Shown: positions 1-6,537 of the stretch, one piece after another
How the letters are laid out: each line of letters starts with the position of its first letter
Position numbering within the stretch: the first letter of the stretch is position 1
Assembly: GCA_030615145.1 (NCBI GenBank)
Contig: JAUWZT010000099.1
Coordinates: 1 to 12,137, forward strand
DNA length: 12,137 nucleotides
Direction of reading: 5' to 3'
From: Promethearchaeota archaeon
GTDB lineage: Archaea; Asgardarchaeota; Lokiarchaeia; Sigyniarchaeales; SOKP01
Made by a program: the position numbers and the translations under genes
The notes under the pieces: generated by a model
What the model saw: the letters and a program-made list of their open reading frames with translations, nothing else
Told to the model about the DNA's origin: nothing
Database searches by the model: none

Positions 1-601
1 TAATTTTTCTATTTCCTTTTTCTATTTTAGCAACAAAATTAAATTTAAGCCTTGGATGGAATAATTTTAAAAGAGAATACCCCGCTTTAATTGAAATTAA
101 TATAACGCCAAAGTGTATTCCAATTTGAATCGGGACCATAAAGTATCTACTAACAAAGAAAAATCCTTGAATTAAGTATCCTACTAATATTATTAGTAAA
201 ATTGCTACAAGCGTTATAGAAAAGACTTTAAACGAAAAATAAATGAAATCTGTTAACAAATGTTTTAAATGGTTGTATTTGCTTGAGTTTAATTTGCCCG
301 ATTTTCTTAAGAACACATAAATAACACGTAGAATAGGGTATATTATTAAATACAGGAAAAGCCAAGTAAATCGTTTATCTAAAATAAAAGGAATTATTGC
401 AAAGGGTTCAAAAATGTACCTTAAAAATGGCAAAAAGCTAAAATAATCAGAAGAAACGTCGTTTTGTCCAAGAGCATCGTAAAAAACTACTTCCCTACGA
501 CTAAATATTGCCAACAAAACTAAAATAATAATCCAAATTGAAAAGAACAGAGTTCCTATTGAAAATATTTTGTTTTTATAAAATAGAGTCTTTAAACACA
601 T
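1..601 (-). CDS. Multi-pass membrane protein, 3'-truncated by the window edge
   Basis: The complementary strand is open for 200 codons from an ATG at 599-601 to the window edge. I recognise no family. The protein starts MCLKTLFYKNK and then has a strongly hydrophobic segment at about residues 14-33 (FSIGTLFFSIWIIILVLLAI). Further hydrophobic stretches lie near 58-71, 79-96, 120-147 and 153-173, so at least four membrane spans are likely, with short Lys/Arg-rich connecting loops. A purine-rich AAAGGATAAAGG lies about 13-24 bases before the ATG and could be a ribosome binding site. The frame stays open upstream to a stop near 657, so a non-ATG start giving a slightly longer amphipathic N-terminus cannot be excluded. 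It follows the Mre11-like gene on the same strand after about 97 bases. It could be a transporter permease part or an orphan membrane protein; function is unknown. Confidence 0.6.
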   Translation of the reverse strand, partial: MCLKTLFYKNKIFSIGTLFFSIWIIILVLLAIFSRREVVFYDALGQNDVSSDYFSFLPFLRYIFEPFAIIPFILDKRFTWLFLYLIIYPILRVIYVFLRKSGKLNSSKYNHLKHLLTDFIYFSFKVFSITLVAILLIILVGYLIQGFFFVSRYFMVPIQIGIHFGVILISIKAGYSLLKLFHPRLKFNFVAKIEKGNRKI

Positions 602-698
602 AATTATAAATTTGCCTTTATCCTTTAAAATACTTTTAATTAATTTAATAGCTCTTCAGATTTTATTCGATAAAGGAATCATTCTATAAATATTAAGT

Positions 699-1889
699 TT
701 AAACAAACGCGTCTATTGTTTTTAGAAAATTTGAAAACTTTTGATAAATTCTCACATCTACTACAGGTAGATTTTCGCATAATAATTTCGATAATTCTTT
801 TTCGTTAATTTTACCTTTAGTATAAGGTCTCCGACCTTTTAATGTAAGAAGAAGTACAGGAATTTGAACATTAGAAGGCTTTAAATCAAAATATCTAATT
901 GAATTCAAGGATTTTCTTAATTTCTGAGTAATATAGGCATAGAATTTTTCTTTGTCCCTAAATTGCCTTTGAAAATATATACTTTCCCATCGGAATGTCC
1001 TATTAGATAACTGAATTTTCTTAACTTTTTTGATATATTTATCTTCTTTCAAAATTGAAACTAGAAATACGCCCCGATTGAACGAAAAATCCATGGTACA
1101 CGCCGATTCAGAAGATCCCGGGTTATAAACCCAATCGTCTAAAACAAACTGCAAATGGTAATGCCCAAGTGCCAAATAATTTACTCTATCTTTCAAGGGA
1201 ATAAGATTCTCGTAGCGCACTCCTGGTACTCTTTTCATTTGCCCCTCAATACCAAAATGCTGTAGAAGAATGTGGAAATAACCGTCATCTTTTACTATTC
1301 CTTCCTTTATTTTTAATAGATCGTCCTCGGGTTTTTCTCCTAGATATCCCGTACCATAAATCATCGCATTTTTTATTTGGATTTTACCACCTTTTCTTGT
1401 TTGGAAATTATAATTCTTAAACCTTTCTTCAGGTGCTCCATCTAATTCCGCATCGAGTAATACAATCAACCCTAAACTGGCTAGTAGCTTTAACCATGAT
1501 TGTCCACGCTTTTTAAACCTAACACCCCTAGAAAACTTTCGAATATCGTGGTTTCCTTCAATTGCTATTATTAAAATTTGGTTTTTCGTGACTTTTTTGA
1601 AACTCGTCAAGAGATTAACTATTTTGGTTAACTTCCCAGGTAGCATTTCTAAGGATGTAAAAACATCTCCCCCCAATAACAAAAAATCCACTCGATGGAT
1701 AACTGCTAAAGATAAAATTTCCTCAAGAGCAAAAATAAAATCGTTTGCACGATAATCGTTACGATATTGGTGACTGCCTAGATGAATGTCGCTAGCGTGG
1801 ATAAACTTTATTGAGTGATTATAACCATATTGATTTTTTGATAGATGCTCTAGATTTGTTTCGAATACTTTGGCACTCGTCATTAACAT
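699..1889 (-). CDS. mre11: Mre11/SbcD-like DNA repair exonuclease (calcineurin-like metallophosphoesterase)
   Basis: Mre11 is the Mn-dependent nuclease that, with Rad50, processes DNA ends and double-strand breaks. The phosphoesterase motifs are all present, numbered from the ATG at 1887-1889: ASDIHLG (Asp34, His36), LLGGDVF (Asp75), IEGNHD (Asn113, His114), LLQHFG (His211) and LGHYHLQ (His243, His245). About 100 residues follow, compatible with the Mre11 capping region. Length (396 aa) is normal for archaeal Mre11. The start is uncertain: a TTG lies one codon upstream, another ATG three codons in (at 1881-1883), and the first conserved strand begins only near residue 27. There is no clear Shine-Dalgarno; a TATA-like element lies about 50 bases upstream. 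Rad50, HerA and NurA, the usual archaeal partners, are not seen on either side within the window. SbcD-like phosphoesterases of other roles share these motifs, so Mre11 is the best but not the only reading. Confidence 0.85.
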   Translation of the reverse strand: MLMTSAKVFETNLEHLSKNQYGYNHSIKFIHASDIHLGSHQYRNDYRANDFIFALEEILSLAVIHRVDFLLLGGDVFTSLEMLPGKLTKIVNLLTSFKKVTKNQILIIAIEGNHDIRKFSRGVRFKKRGQSWLKLLASLGLIVLLDAELDGAPEERFKNYNFQTRKGGKIQIKNAMIYGTGYLGEKPEDDLLKIKEGIVKDDGYFHILLQHFGIEGQMKRVPGVRYENLIPLKDRVNYLALGHYHLQFVLDDWVYNPGSSESACTMDFSFNRGVFLVSILKEDKYIKKVKKIQLSNRTFRWESIYFQRQFRDKEKFYAYITQKLRKSLNSIRYFDLKPSNVQIPVLLLTLKGRRPYTKGKINEKELSKLLCENLPVVDVRIYQKFSNFLKTIDAFV

Positions 1890-1932
1890 CAACTAAAAGA
1901 CATTATTTTACAATTAGAATTAAAAGTCAATA

Positions 1933-1947
1933 AAAATATATAAACCA
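1933..1947 (-). promoter_or_regulatory. Putative TATA box for the Mre11-like gene
   Basis: On the complementary strand the sequence reads GGTTTATATATTTTT, a good archaeal TATA element. It would place a transcription start near 1915, giving a leader of about 25 bases to the ATG at 1889. The 1893-1990 gap shows nothing else. Confidence 0.4.
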
Positions 1948-1990
1948 GAAAGGGCTATAGAAACAGTAAAAAAAGAAGAATAATTTTATT

Positions 1991-3211
1991 TCAAGTAAAA
2001 TACAGCTTTTCTTTTAAAGAACTATTTATTTGTTTAAGTAATTGTCGTTTAATTCCGTTGTCGAACTCATAGTGTTTCGTATTTAAAAATTCCTCAAGCA
2101 ATCCCTTATTTAAGTTTGAAAATTCGTTATTTTTTACCCAGCTAATTGCTTCTTCTATTAACTTACCATCTCCACCACCTATAAAAGGGGGTAAGTAAAA
2201 GTCTGCGATTATTTTTGAAGAATAGAGAGTTCTAACGTATAAACCTTTATGCTCTAAATTACGATATAAATGAGGTACTTTTTCCGAAAGGGTATCTATT
2301 ACAACATTTTTGCCTGCTTTTTGGATTTTTTTGTATAGAGGGATCCATTCTTCTGATCCTTGGGGTTGCCGACCTGCTCCGGGCACCCATTGGATACCTG
2401 TTAAGTGTGAGATTGATAAAGAATCGTCTAAAAATGGGATTTGATAAGGGCCGTCCATGTGGTAAATCGCGTAATCCATGTGTTCGATTTGAGTAATTAT
2501 ATCTGGTAATGCAAACCTTTTAAACCATTTTGGGTTAAGCATCGCGATAAAGTCACATTGGACGGGGTACCAACTTTTTCTACACCAGACATTTAGCCAA
2601 GCATTGAAGCCTTTGCAATCCTTCTTAATTATTTCATAAAGCTTATCATAGATTTTTATTAACTTTTCAAGAATTATTTCTCGGCAAGTGTCTATTATGT
2701 GAGGTTTACGTTTCATAGTTAGTAATAGATTAGTTGGCCCTAAGAACGAGGAAAGAATATCTAAAACTCCTCCTAGATCTGTAATTGAAATCTGATATTG
2801 TTCTTTCGCTCTTCTCACAGCATACTCCGTGATTCTAAGAATCCTCGAATACCATTCGTTATTCTGGTTTAATTTTACGCTTTCAAGTAGAGATATTATT
2901 TCTTCTGGTTTGGTTGGGCGACTAAACCAAATAGTTTCAGATTGAAATTTCGGTTCAACGCCAAAAATAGCCGCAACTATGCCCGGTCCGTAATTTGGAA
3001 GATAAGAAGGTATTGCTTCTCCACCATAAAAAGTTTTTTCCGCATTTTTCTCAAAACTATCAAGAGCTTCCTCGATAACCTCTGGGTTTTTTGCTAACTT
3101 CCATTCCTGCCCCAAGGCGTCTAAATAGCCTCCAATGGATGCCCTCTTCTTCGAAAAATAATACGATATAACCGGACGATCAATTACCTCGTGATCCCAC
3201 CACGCATCCAT
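1991..3211 (-). CDS. URO-D superfamily protein, probably a corrinoid/pterin methyltransferase-type enzyme
   Basis: This 406-residue protein has the layout of the uroporphyrinogen decarboxylase-like superfamily, whose TIM-barrel members include methylcobalamin:coenzyme M methyltransferases (MtaA/MtbA type). Visible signatures are WWDHEVIDRPVI at the N-terminus, YHMDGPYQIPF at 250-260, GIQWVPGAGRQP at 272-283 and WIPLYKKIQKAGKNVVI at 289-305. The HxDGP and IQWxPG blocks recur in the subgroup encoded by many anaerobes. It is unlikely to be true HemE, since the HemE N-terminal RQAGRYxPEY motif is absent. The usual partners (corrinoid protein, TMA/methanol methyltransferase) are not adjacent, so the substrate cannot be named. 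The ATG is the first in frame, but a strong AAAGGAGG lies 23 bases upstream of it and in-frame residues EESKER just before it resemble the family's N-terminus, so the true start may lie upstream at a non-ATG codon. Confidence 0.75.
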   Translation of the reverse strand: MDAWWDHEVIDRPVISYYFSKKRASIGGYLDALGQEWKLAKNPEVIEEALDSFEKNAEKTFYGGEAIPSYLPNYGPGIVAAIFGVEPKFQSETIWFSRPTKPEEIISLLESVKLNQNNEWYSRILRITEYAVRRAKEQYQISITDLGGVLDILSSFLGPTNLLLTMKRKPHIIDTCREIILEKLIKIYDKLYEIIKKDCKGFNAWLNVWCRKSWYPVQCDFIAMLNPKWFKRFALPDIITQIEHMDYAIYHMDGPYQIPFLDDSLSISHLTGIQWVPGAGRQPQGSEEWIPLYKKIQKAGKNVVIDTLSEKVPHLYRNLEHKGLYVRTLYSSKIIADFYLPPFIGGGDGKLIEEAISWVKNNEFSNLNKGLLEEFLNTKHYEFDNGIKRQLLKQINSSLKEKLYFT

Positions 3212-3234
3212 GCGTTCTTTCGATTCTTCGATAT

Positions 3235-3242
3235 CCTCCTTT
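3235..3242 (-). promoter_or_regulatory. Strong Shine-Dalgarno at unusual distance from the URO-D-like gene's ATG
   Basis: AAAGGAGG on the complementary strand is the strongest ribosome binding site I saw in the window. It sits 23 bases before the ATG at 3209-3211, well beyond usual spacing. The intervening frame is open (D-I-E-E-S-K-E-R) with no ATG, GTG or TTG, so the site argues for a rare start codon (for example ATC at 3230-3232, although that is only 2 bases from the GGAGG) or a small sequence error. Confidence 0.5.
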
Positions 3243-3273
3243 AATAACGTAATAATAAACCTATCGTCAAATT

Positions 3274-3287
3274 GAATTATTTATATG
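3274..3287 (-). promoter_or_regulatory. Putative TATA box for the URO-D-like gene
   Basis: The complementary strand reads CCATATAAATAATTC around here. A TATA element at this place predicts transcription starting near 3255, just before the Shine-Dalgarno at 3235-3242. It overlaps the first of three GAATTATT copies in this 139-base divergent promoter region. Confidence 0.35.
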
Positions 3288-3350
3288 GTAAAATTATTAA
3301 TCTTTTTTGAATTATTCGAATTATTTTATTGCGATAAATAATTAATAAGA

Positions 3351-3932
3351 ATGAAGCAAGTTAAAGGAGCACAGTACGAAACAGGCGTAATTCACGGAAG
3401 ACTCCAAATACTCCACAACGATCATGTGAAATTTCTCCTAGCAGGAAAAAAACTATGTAATCATTTAATCGTGGGAATTACCAATCCCGATCCTACCCTA
3501 ACTAAAGCCCACGATTCAAATCCTCACCGCAGTACGCTTATCGCTAACCCTTTGACTTACTATGAACGCTATGTAATGGTAAGAGAAACTTTATTAGAAA
3601 AAGGTTTGGAATTATCAGAATTCTCTATTGTACCGTTCCCTATAAACGTTCCTGAGCTATTAAAATATTACGTTCCCATGGATGTGGCGTTTTTCCTTTC
3701 AATTTACGACGATTGGGGGCGACAAAAGAAAAAATATTTGGAATCCTTAGGGTTAAAAGTTCATGTTTTATGGGAAGTTCCATTAGAAAAAAAAGGGCTC
3801 AATGGAAGCGACATACGCGAATCTATGCTCAAGGGTGAACAATGGGAATATTTGGTACCACATGTTGTAGCAAAGTTAGTAAAGAAATGGGACATAATAA
3901 AACGACTTAAAGAGATTGCTGGAATAAAATAA
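3351..3932 (+). CDS. Nicotinamide/nicotinate-nucleotide adenylyltransferase-like nucleotidyltransferase
   Basis: A 193-residue Rossmann-fold nucleotidyltransferase of the cytidylyltransferase-like superfamily. Two motifs define it: GVIHGRLQILHNDHVKFLL at 12-30, where the HxGH nucleotide-binding motif appears as H22-N-D-H25, and NGSDIRESM at 151-159, equivalent to the ISGTxIR phosphate-binding motif. Members join a nucleoside triphosphate to a phosphorylated partner; archaeal NadM makes NAD from NMN and ATP and has about this length. The middle block (VGITNPDPTLTKA at 41-53, NPLTYYERYVMV at 66-77, FPINVPELLKYYVP at 96-109) appears well structured and differs from classical NadM, so the acceptor substrate is uncertain. 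The gene is divergent from the URO-D-like gene and monocistronic. No Shine-Dalgarno precedes the ATG, and an AT-rich element centred near 3325 would fit a leaderless transcript. Confidence 0.75.
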   Translation: MKQVKGAQYETGVIHGRLQILHNDHVKFLLAGKKLCNHLIVGITNPDPTLTKAHDSNPHRSTLIANPLTYYERYVMVRETLLEKGLELSEFSIVPFPINVPELLKYYVPMDVAFFLSIYDDWGRQKKKYLESLGLKVHVLWEVPLEKKGLNGSDIRESMLKGEQWEYLVPHVVAKLVKKWDIIKRLKEIAGIK

Positions 3933-4020
3933 AATTTGGCAATTTATTAAGGAACATTAACCATTTAATTACTACTTTCTAATTAAATTACAAAATAAGA
4001 AATAAATTAAAAAAAAGGAT

Positions 4021-4782
4021 CTAATACTTAATTATTTTTTCCTCTGCAATATCATTAGCTATGTTGGTGTTTAATTCTTTTTGAGCTAAAGATGAATCTG
4101 TTAAAGAATTTTCTAATTTATTTAAAATAAAATTTCGAAAATCTTTTCTAGAAAAGTCTGCTTGACCAAACTGGATTATTTCACTTGCAAGATTACCATT
4201 AAAGTCTTCACTTTGCTCGATTATTCTCATATGTCTGTCTACAATAGCAGCACCCAAAATTAGACTATAAGTATAGAAAGAAAGTAATCCTGCATTAGAC
4301 TCTTTAATTTTTCCATCATTAATTCCATTCTGTATAACTTTTGCTGTACCCTTCAAAAAATTGAATTTTCGATATTCCTTTTCAAAAGGACCCATTTTAT
4401 CAGAAGAAGGAGCCTCAATAAGATGCATCATACTAAAGGCTCCAAAATCTTTATCAGCAAACTGTAAAAAGTTTTCAAAAATCTTCATTAGAAGATTGAT
4501 TGTTGATGTATTATGATTTTTAATAATTTCGATATTTTCATCTCTATATTGCTTAAAAAATTTATTTCGAATAGCAATCCACAATTCTCTCTTACTTTCT
4601 ACATAATTATATATATTATTTTGGTTCATATCAAGGTTTTTTGCTAAGCCTCGTAGACTAAAACCTTCTCTTCCTTTTTCCAAAAATAAGTCCTTTCCTG
4701 TTTTCAAAATTCGTTCAAATTGAGCTGCTTTTTTCTTAGGTGAACGACTTCGAGTTTTTTTTTTTTTTCCCATTACACTCAT
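4021..4782 (-). CDS. TetR/AcrR-family transcriptional regulator
   Basis: A 253-residue regulator with the TetR N-terminal DNA-binding domain at about residues 22-76. The line FERILKTGKDLFLEKGREGF is helix 1 and its following turn, and SLRGLAKNLDMNQNNIYNYV (42-61) is the helix-turn-helix, followed by the typical SKRELW helix start. The helical remainder would be the ligand-binding and dimerisation domain; the ligand cannot be inferred. A basic tail (GKKKKTRSRSPKKK) precedes the HTH and is encoded partly by a run of 14 adenines. Start choice is between ATGs at 4780-4782 and 4771-4773; the difference is three residues. The C-terminal 25 residues look low-complexity. It is divergent from the flavoprotein gene at 5478, but 695 bases lie between them, more than usual for a TetR/target pair. 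It may control that gene or itself. Confidence 0.85.
   Translation of the reverse strand: MSVMGKKKKTRSRSPKKKAAQFERILKTGKDLFLEKGREGFSLRGLAKNLDMNQNNIYNYVESKRELWIAIRNKFFKQYRDENIEIIKNHNTSTINLLMKIFENFLQFADKDFGAFSMMHLIEAPSSDKMGPFEKEYRKFNFLKGTAKVIQNGINDGKIKESNAGLLSFYTYSLILGAAIVDRHMRIIEQSEDFNGNLASEIIQFGQADFSRKDFRNFILNKLENSLTDSSLAQKELNTNIANDIAEEKIIKY
4755..4768 (-). repeat. 14-base homopolymer in the TetR-like coding start
   Basis: A run of 14 T on the + strand encodes the Lys-rich N-terminus, GGG followed by A14 in the coding sense, four to seven codons after the start. Such a run is prone to slippage in replication or transcription; a change of one base would frameshift the gene before its DNA-binding domain. 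Confidence 0.8.
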
Positions 4783-4950
4783 CTTAAACTTCCATAAATT
4801 TCATTTAGAAAGATTCAATTAACAAAATAATCGAACATAAGTTAAATTACATTTTTAATTAATTCATAACAAATTATTAAAAGATTTACACATTGAAAAG
4901 AATATTTTCAGTATCTTCCAAGTTGTGTTTATAGATTTATTAAATTAGAT
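4783..4950. other. Upstream part of the 695-base gene-poor stretch
   Basis: No gene is supported here. It must contain the promoter of the TetR-like gene on the complementary strand. The + strand frame 4897-4959 reads KEYFQYLPSCVYRFIKLDYFF with no start, leading up to the T7 run at the head of repeat copy 1; a one-base shift there would join it to the decayed frame described for 4961-5428. This is suggestive only. The last piece of the stretch, 5431-5477, is A/T-rich leader to the next gene. Confidence 0.4.
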
Positions 4951-5190
4951 TACTTTTTTTAATAACTCAGATTAAATCAAATATTGCTTCTACTTTGATT
5001 TTGATAGCCTTATGCAAATTAATTTTAATTTATTTAATAAATTTCTATAACCATTAAAGATCACACTTAATAATCATATTAAGTATACACATTATATTAA
5101 TCCAGATGAATTGATTAAACTTAAATATGATGTAGATGATTCAAATAGATATCTATTAAATCAAATAAAACTTGTATCGAATAGATAGAT
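4951..5190. repeat. 240-bp tandem duplication, copy 1
   Basis: This segment matches 5191-5430 at a period of exactly 240 bases with no insertion or deletion. By hand count 46 of 240 positions differ, about 81% identity. Shared landmarks are the T7 run followed by AATAAC, the block ATATTGCTT-TACTTTGATTTT, and ATTAATCCAGATGAATTG. The similarity fades before about 4941. The copies are directly adjacent. No terminal inverted repeats or transposase are visible, so this looks like a local duplication rather than a mobile element. Confidence 0.9.
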
Positions 5191-5428
5191 TTCTTTTTTT
5201 AATAACCCCGATTAAGCCAAATATTGCTTTTACTTTGATTTTAAGGAACCTACGCGAATAAAATCTAATCTTTTTAATAAATTTCTTTGTAAATTAAATG
5301 TTATGCTTAATGATCATATTTAATATACACCTTATATTAATCCAGATGAATTGGTTAAACTTATATAAGATGCAGATTATTCAACTAAATATCTATTAAG
5401 TCAAATAAATATTGTATCTAATAGATGA
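4961..5428 (+). pseudogene. Decayed coding-like frame spanning both 240-bp copies
   Basis: Because 240 is a multiple of three, both copies read in the same frame. Copy 1 reads FFNNSD, stop, IKYCFYFDFD..., stop at 5048, then 45 open codons including YINPDELIKLKYDVDDSNRY and ending VSNR at a stop (5186). Copy 2 reads FFNNPD, stop, AKYCFYFDFKEPTRIK..., with stops at 5321 and 5366, and ends ...YLLSQINIVSNR, stop (5426). The residue composition looks protein-like, but the stop after NNxD is shared by both copies. The 46 substitutions fall 13, 16 and 17 on codon positions one, two and three, so there has been no coding constraint since duplication. I infer a relic of a dead gene; no family is recognised. 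A chance open frame in AT-rich DNA is the alternative. Confidence 0.4.
5065..5084. promoter_or_regulatory. 20-bp perfect inverted repeat, possible operator
   Basis: ACTTAAT-AATCAT-ATTAAGT has perfect 7-base arms around a 6-base centre, about the size of a TetR-family operator. The equivalent place in copy 2 (5305-5324) is no longer symmetric. A second, 14-base perfect palindrome (AATAGATATCTATT) lies at 5144-5157. AT-rich DNA makes such palindromes common, so this is only a candidate site for the neighbouring TetR protein. Confidence 0.2.
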
Positions 5429-5430
5429 AT
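5191..5430. repeat. 240-bp tandem duplication, copy 2
   Basis: Second copy of the unit at 4951-5190, ending about 48 bases before the start codon of the flavoprotein gene. It has drifted from copy 1 evenly along its length, except for a denser patch of changes at 5243-5270 and 5287-5305 and a better-conserved part at 5324-5363. The downstream sequence (GTTTATTAAAAAATAAAG) has no counterpart after copy 1. Confidence 0.9.
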
Positions 5431-5477
5431 GTTTATTAAAAAATAAAGAAAAATTTAATAAAAAAAGGTTGGAAAAA

Positions 5478-6503
5478 ATGGTTATAAAAACGAACATAGC
5501 TGAAATGTTAGGTATTAAACATCCAATAGTTGCAGCACCCATGGGGCCCTTCTACACGACAAATCTAACAATTGCGGTCTCAGAAGCAGGAGGATTAGGG
5601 GTTTTAAGCCATGTAACATTAAGTGAAGGGATTACTTTTAATCAAATTAAAGAAAGCATGAAAACAGTAGTTGAGTATACTGATAAGCCTTTTGGGTTGA
5701 ATATCAGAACAGCCTCACTGCAACCTGATGCGATAAAATTATGTAGGCGAATTCCAAGATTTATAATGGACAATCCTAAAATCAAGGACCAATGTACCTA
5801 TTTAGTTACGAGCGCAGGCTCTCCGAAAATGTTATATAACAAGCATTTTATGGCTCTAAAAGAAACATCAAATATCAAACATTTTCATGTAATACCTTCT
5901 TTAGAGCTAGCTAAAAAAGTGATAAAAAATGGTGTTGATGGAATAGTCGCAACCGGGCATGAAGGTGGAGGGCATCAATCTTACGAAAATACAAGCACAT
6001 TAGTTCTCTTACAACAAATTAGACAAGAATTCCCAGAAATCCCTATGATTGCTTGTGGGGGCTATGCTACAGGAGAGGGATTAGCCTCCGCTTTAGCTAT
6101 GGGTGCAGGGGCAATTGCTATGGGAACCAGACTTATTGCATCAAAGGAATGTGAATTTCATGAAAATTACAAAAATGAGGTCAAAAATTCAACTATATCT
6201 GATACTAAATTAGTTACAGGTGTTTTTGGGCCTGCCCGAGTATTTAAGAATAGTTATGCAGAAAATGCCACTGCTGTTTTAAGTAAAGAAGAAAAAAGAG
6301 CTGAAGAAACTTCTATGTCAGTAATAAGAGACGGCGTAATAAAATTAGAGAAAGCATATAATGGAGATGTTGATAATGGTATTATTCTCTTAGGACAGAG
6401 TTGTGGACTAGTAGAGGAAATTGAGAGCGTCTCAGATATTATTAATTCAATTGTAAGTAGTGCTGAGAAATGTCTAACGAGTGCATATTGCATGATAAGT
6501 TGA
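5478..6503 (+). CDS. Nitronate monooxygenase / FabK-like FMN-dependent oxidoreductase
   Basis: A 341-residue TIM-barrel flavoprotein of the 2-nitropropane dioxygenase/enoyl-ACP reductase II family. Numbered from the ATG at 5478: LGIKHPIVAAPMGPF (11-25) is the first barrel strand, VSEAGGLGVLSH (35-46) the second, GHEGGGHQS (160-168) matches the EAGGHxG motif with its active-site His166, and CGGYATGEG (193-201) with IAMGTRLIAS (213-222) forms the FMN phosphate site. GQSCGLVEEI near the C-terminus is the usual family ending. Members oxidise alkyl nitronates or reduce enoyl thioesters with NAD(P)H; sequence alone does not separate them. The frame is open 22 codons upstream to a TTG, but that extension lies partly in the repeat; the ATG at 5478 follows AAAAAAGGTTGG and begins with the family-like MVIKTNIAEMLGIKHPI. 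It leads a possible three-gene transcript, and a TetR regulator lies divergently upstream. Confidence 0.85.
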   Translation: MVIKTNIAEMLGIKHPIVAAPMGPFYTTNLTIAVSEAGGLGVLSHVTLSEGITFNQIKESMKTVVEYTDKPFGLNIRTASLQPDAIKLCRRIPRFIMDNPKIKDQCTYLVTSAGSPKMLYNKHFMALKETSNIKHFHVIPSLELAKKVIKNGVDGIVATGHEGGGHQSYENTSTLVLLQQIRQEFPEIPMIACGGYATGEGLASALAMGAGAIAMGTRLIASKECEFHENYKNEVKNSTISDTKLVTGVFGPARVFKNSYAENATAVLSKEEKRAEETSMSVIRDGVIKLEKAYNGDVDNGIILLGQSCGLVEEIESVSDIINSIVSSAEKCLTSAYCMIS

Positions 6504-6537
6504 GGTAATAATAAAAAATAACGGTGGATTTAAAAAA

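Noticed and set aside
4897..4959. 21-codon frame reading KEYFQYLPSCVYRFIKLDYFF as a separate small gene
   Set aside because: No start codon, a stop just upstream, and very short; recorded only as a possible fragment linked to the decayed repeat frame.
4951..5430. CRISPR array or insertion sequence as explanation for the repeats
   Set aside because: Only two long copies, directly adjacent with no spacers, no terminal inverted repeats, no target-site duplication and no transposase.
5412..5477. Possible 22-residue N-terminal extension of the flavoprotein from a TTG
   Set aside because: It lies partly in repeat copy 2, is Lys/Asn-rich, and the ATG at 5478 has a purine-rich site and the family's N-terminus.
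6254..6493. 79-codon frame antisense to the flavoprotein C-terminus
   Set aside because: Shadow frame; Ser/Leu/Ile-rich text produced by the reverse complement of a coding region.
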